From Hadesarchaea archaeon (lineage in GTDB: Archaea > Hadarchaeota > Hadarchaeia > Hadarchaeales > Hadarchaeaceae), in contig JAGMBM010000017.1 in the NCBI GenBank assembly GCA_023129675.1, positions 1 to 6,839 of the forward strand: DNA of 6,839 nt. Direction: 5' to 3'. Each line of letters begins with the position of its first letter. The first letter of the stretch is position 1. The translations under genes were made by a program, and so were the position numbers. The notes under the pieces are model-generated. The model had not been told where the DNA came from. It searched no databases and saw nothing but the letters and a program-made list of their open reading frames with translations. This document shows positions 5,855 through 6,839 of the stretch, one piece after another.

Positions 5855-6142
5855 TTATTTCTTCTTGACCAAATTCTCGATCGCGTCGACGAAGATCGTG
5901 TCGATGCGCACATGGAAGCCCTTGTAGTCGAGCGAGTAAGTTCGGGTGCGGGAGTCGAACTCTATCAACCGAAGTCTCCTGAGCTTGGTGATGTAATACC
6001 TCAGCTGCTTTTCGTTGAAGCCGGTTGCGCGCATCAGGTCCTCAAGTTTGCAGGATGCGCCACCGTAGAAGCATTGCAACAGCTTCAGCATCTGTTTGGG
6101 GCGTTTGGTGGAGATGAGTCGTGCCACGTCATCGAGTGACAT
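5855..6142 (-). CDS. Small winged helix-turn-helix protein
   Basis: A 95-residue protein, MSLDDVARLI at the start and ENLVKKK at the end. Residues 13-75 form a winged helix: KRPKQMLKLLQCFYGG (14-29), then CKLEDLMRATGFNEKQLRYYITKLRRLRLIEF (31-62), with the recognition helix around NEKQLRYYITKL, and the wing DSRTRTYSLDYKGFHV (63-78). Probable archaeal DNA-binding regulator or chromosomal DNA-binding protein; target unknown. The ATG at 6142 is preferred because GAGG at 6154-6151 lies 8 bases upstream and a TATA-like CATATTTAAG is at 6186-6177. Extending the frame to 6259 would run through that promoter and gives an unlikely Cys/Lys-rich leader. It lies upstream of the small palindrome-bracketed gene on the same strand, separated by 127 bases with a separate TATA box. 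Confidence 0.8.
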   Translation of the reverse strand: MSLDDVARLISTKRPKQMLKLLQCFYGGASCKLEDLMRATGFNEKQLRYYITKLRRLRLIEFDSRTRTYSLDYKGFHVRIDTIFVDAIENLVKKK

Positions 6143-6150
6143 TGATATCG

Positions 6151-6186
6151 CCTCTGAAGTTATGATTAGGAACATTCTTAAATATG
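6151..6186 (-). promoter_or_regulatory. Promoter and ribosome binding site of the small winged-helix gene
   Basis: CATATTTAAG (6186-6177) is a TATA candidate; the expected transcript start is near 6155, adjacent to the GAGG ribosome binding site (6154-6151) and 8 bases before the ATG. The TATA region overlaps the first copy of a 20-base direct repeat. Confidence 0.5.
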
Positions 6187-6192
6187 TTTTGG
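6173..6192 (+). repeat. 20-base direct repeat, copy 1 (second copy at 6257-6276)
   Basis: The 20 bases from CATTCT to TATGTTTTGG match those at 6257-6276 in 17 positions; the spacing is 84 bases. The last ten bases are identical. Copy 1 overlaps the TATA element of the winged-helix gene. Confidence 0.55.
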
Positions 6193-6201
6193 GGTTAGAG
6201 A

Positions 6202-6226
6202 AAAAGGGGCGTTTTTCGCCCCTTTT
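6202..6226. terminator. Perfect GC-rich hairpin, terminator-like
   Basis: AAAAGGGGCG at 6202-6211 pairs perfectly with CGCCCCTTTT at 6217-6226 around a five-T loop. The stem of 10 pairs is flanked by A's and T's, so on either strand it ends in a T-run and resembles a factor-independent bidirectional terminator. It lies just upstream of a minus-strand promoter and has no confident gene reading into it from either side, so it could also be a structured RNA element or a protein-binding site. Confidence 0.6.
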
Positions 6227-6256
6227 GCCGATTTTGCACGAACATCCCTTTCGCAG

Positions 6257-6276
6257 CATTCTAACCTATGTTTTGG
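6257..6276 (+). repeat. 20-base direct repeat, copy 2
   Basis: Matches 6173-6192 in 17 of 20 positions. It lies in a gene-poor stretch 24 bases before the second pair of repeats. Confidence 0.5.
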
Positions 6277-6313
6277 AATGGAGTATTTGGGGCTGCCTGA
6301 GTGGTGAAAAATT

Positions 6314-6409
6314 ATGAACTGCAACAACGCCCCAAATTCCCATATAAGGAACGAGCTTTCCCCGCTTCGACCATCTAAGTCAGCGGCAAGGGACGCGGTG
6401 GTGATGTAA
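6314..6409 (+). CDS. Possible 31-codon ORF overlapping the next start
   Basis: ATG at 6314 has GGTGA at 6303-6307 six bases upstream. The frame gives MNCNNAPNSHIRNELSPL and continues to a TAA whose last A is the first base of the ATG at 6409 (TAATG). The spacing and overlap look like translational coupling, but the peptide has no recognisable pattern and the DNA here is also part of a decayed direct repeat, so coding is doubtful. Confidence 0.15.
   Translation: MNCNNAPNSHIRNELSPLRPSKSAARDAVVM
6334..6368 (+). repeat. Diverged direct repeat, copy 1 (second copy at 6442-6471)
   Basis: The two copies share AAATTCCCA, then 11 of the next 14 bases, and finally CCGCTTC; copy 1 carries five extra bases (TTTCC) before that last block. 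Upstream, the codons for VKN also align at the same 108-base offset. The five-base indel suggests a DNA duplication that has drifted rather than two maintained genes. Confidence 0.6.
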
Positions 6410-6795
6410 TGGTAAAAAATATGAAAGTCGAAAAGTTTGAAAAATTCCCAAATAAAGAACAAGCCCGCTTCCTAATTACAAGCGTTGTCACGGTAAAAGT
6501 TATCAACCGTATGCGGGCGATGGATACGTTTGGGAGATTCTCGACGAAGAATGTTTTAACCTTGTGTTTCGCTTGCTCTCTTCGCCCTGGTGTCGTGCTG
6601 GCCCGGGCTGCTGGAGGCCTGTGGCTCTCGGCCGACCGCCCTTGGGGCATCCTGATCTCCGCCCTCGTGTACGCTGCCTCGCCGTTGTCCGTGAGTCAAA
6701 GGTGGAGTTTCAATCCCATTGCCTGCTTTTTAAATTTTAAACTTATACCCCCAATTATGGTAGACAAATTTAAAAAACTAATAAAAGCTGGTTAG
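6409..6795 (+). CDS. Weak ORF, perhaps only its first third coding
   Basis: The 128-codon frame starts at ATG with GGTGGTGA (6397-6404) four bases before it, a good ribosome binding site. Residues 1-50 (MVKNMKVEKFEKFPNKEQ, later TVKVINRMRAMDTFGRF) look coding-like and charged. After about residue 52 the frame enters a 70% GC island, giving LRPGVVLARAAGG and a hydrophobic ILISALVYAA stretch, then an AT-rich tail ending VDKFKKLIKAG. This patchwork is unlike a normal protein. It may be the truncated start of a lost gene, a chance frame, or a real small membrane protein. I do not recognise it. Confidence 0.25.
   Translation: MVKNMKVEKFEKFPNKEQARFLITSVVTVKVINRMRAMDTFGRFSTKNVLTLCFACSLRPGVVLARAAGGLWLSADRPWGILISALVYAASPLSVSQRWSFNPIACFLNFKLIPPIMVDKFKKLIKAG
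6442..6471 (+). repeat. Diverged direct repeat, copy 2
   Basis: Partner of 6334-6368, inside the first codons of the weak ORF at 6409. 20 of 23 bases match in the first block and 7 of 7 in the last. Confidence 0.6.
6571..6700. other. GC-rich island in a gene-poor, AT-rich stretch
   Basis: By hand count about 68% of these 130 bases are G or C (70% in 6571-6690), whereas 6721-6790 has about 27%. It contains GCCCGGGC and TCGGCCGA palindromes but no tRNA cloverleaf or RNA family that I recognise on either strand. It could be a structured non-coding RNA, a remnant of a GC-rich gene, or coding in the weak frame 6409-6795. Confidence 0.35.
6707..6742. repeat. Single sequence resembling an archaeal CRISPR repeat
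   Basis: The 36 bases begin GTTTCAATCCCATT and end TTTTAAAC. GTTTCAATCC/GGATTGAAAC ends are common in archaeal CRISPR repeats, but only one copy is present in the window, so no array can be called. The AT-rich second half may simply be a promoter for the gene at 6804. Confidence 0.2.
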
Positions 6796-6803
6796 AGAGA
6801 GCG

Positions 6804-6839
6804 ATGTATGCCCTAATTGTTGTCTTTCTCACCCTTCTT
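6804..6839 (+). CDS. Possible start of a gene with a hydrophobic N-terminus, cut by the window end
   Basis: ATG at 6804 opens a frame of 12 codons, MYALIVVFLTLL, that runs off the window. The strongly hydrophobic start would fit a signal peptide or membrane helix. AT-rich promoter-like DNA (AAATTTAAAAAAC near 6765-6777) and a weak GAGAGAG lie upstream. Too short to identify. Confidence 0.35.
   Translation, partial: MYALIVVFLTLL

Noticed and set aside
5855..6259. 134-codon version of the second winged-helix gene
   Set aside because: The extension crosses a TATA-like element and ribosome binding site that fit the ATG at 6142, and enters the perfect hairpin.
6178..6650. Minus-strand ORFs in the gene-poor stretch
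   Set aside because: One runs through the hairpin and is Phe/Ile-rich because of A-rich repeats on the plus strand; the other is a Pro/Arg-rich translation of the GC island. No ribosome binding site supports either.
6571..6745. A tRNA gene using TTTCAATCCC as the T-arm
   Set aside because: The bases either side do not pair into a T stem, and no acceptor, D or anticodon arms could be found.

Overview
The window looks archaeal. The evidence is an archaeal/eukaryotic-type glycyl-tRNA synthetase with a paired-CxxC insertion, a multi-CBS protein, two small winged-helix proteins of archaeal style, frequent GTG/TTG starts with GGAGG- or GGTGA-type ribosome binding sites, and TATA-like boxes about 25 to 30 bases before the likely transcript starts. 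Coding DNA is around 55-57% GC and the spacers are AT-rich. I cannot name the lineage from sequence alone; an uncultured, possibly thermophilic euryarchaeote-like organism would fit.

Left part (1-2420), plus strand: the 3' end of a multi-CBS-domain protein, then glyS (837-2363), ending in a T-rich terminator. The last ~230 bases of glyS are strikingly AT-rich compared with the rest of the gene.

Middle (2422-4883): a minus-strand pair, a class III PLP aminotransferase followed after 10 bases by an AEC-type membrane transporter, very probably one operon for amino-acid or amine metabolism and transport. A 162-base AT-rich divergent promoter region separates it from a plus-strand winged-helix regulator gene (4883-5386), a common layout for a local regulator and its target operon.

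Right part (5387-6839) is the unusual part. A perfect palindrome, GGCGAACGTTCGCC, occurs three times in the same orientation at 5419, 5488 and 5712. Two copies, which share a 21-bp core, bracket a 74-codon minus-strand gene: one contains its start codon and the other begins at its stop codon. The protein has a compact alpha/beta pattern resembling Cas2/VapD-fold proteins (YDF near the N-terminus, WVQYSVV in the middle). Next comes a second small winged-helix gene (5855-6142, minus), then about 660 bases without a convincing gene. That stretch holds a perfect GC-rich hairpin, diverged direct repeats, a weak ORF, a 70% GC island in AT-rich surroundings, and one sequence resembling an archaeal CRISPR repeat end (GTTTCAATCC). 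At the right edge an ORF with a hydrophobic N-terminus may begin at 6804.

Main conclusion: the genes to 5386 are ordinary housekeeping and metabolic genes. The segment 5387-6839, above all the palindrome-bracketed Cas2-like gene, is where something undescribed could lie.
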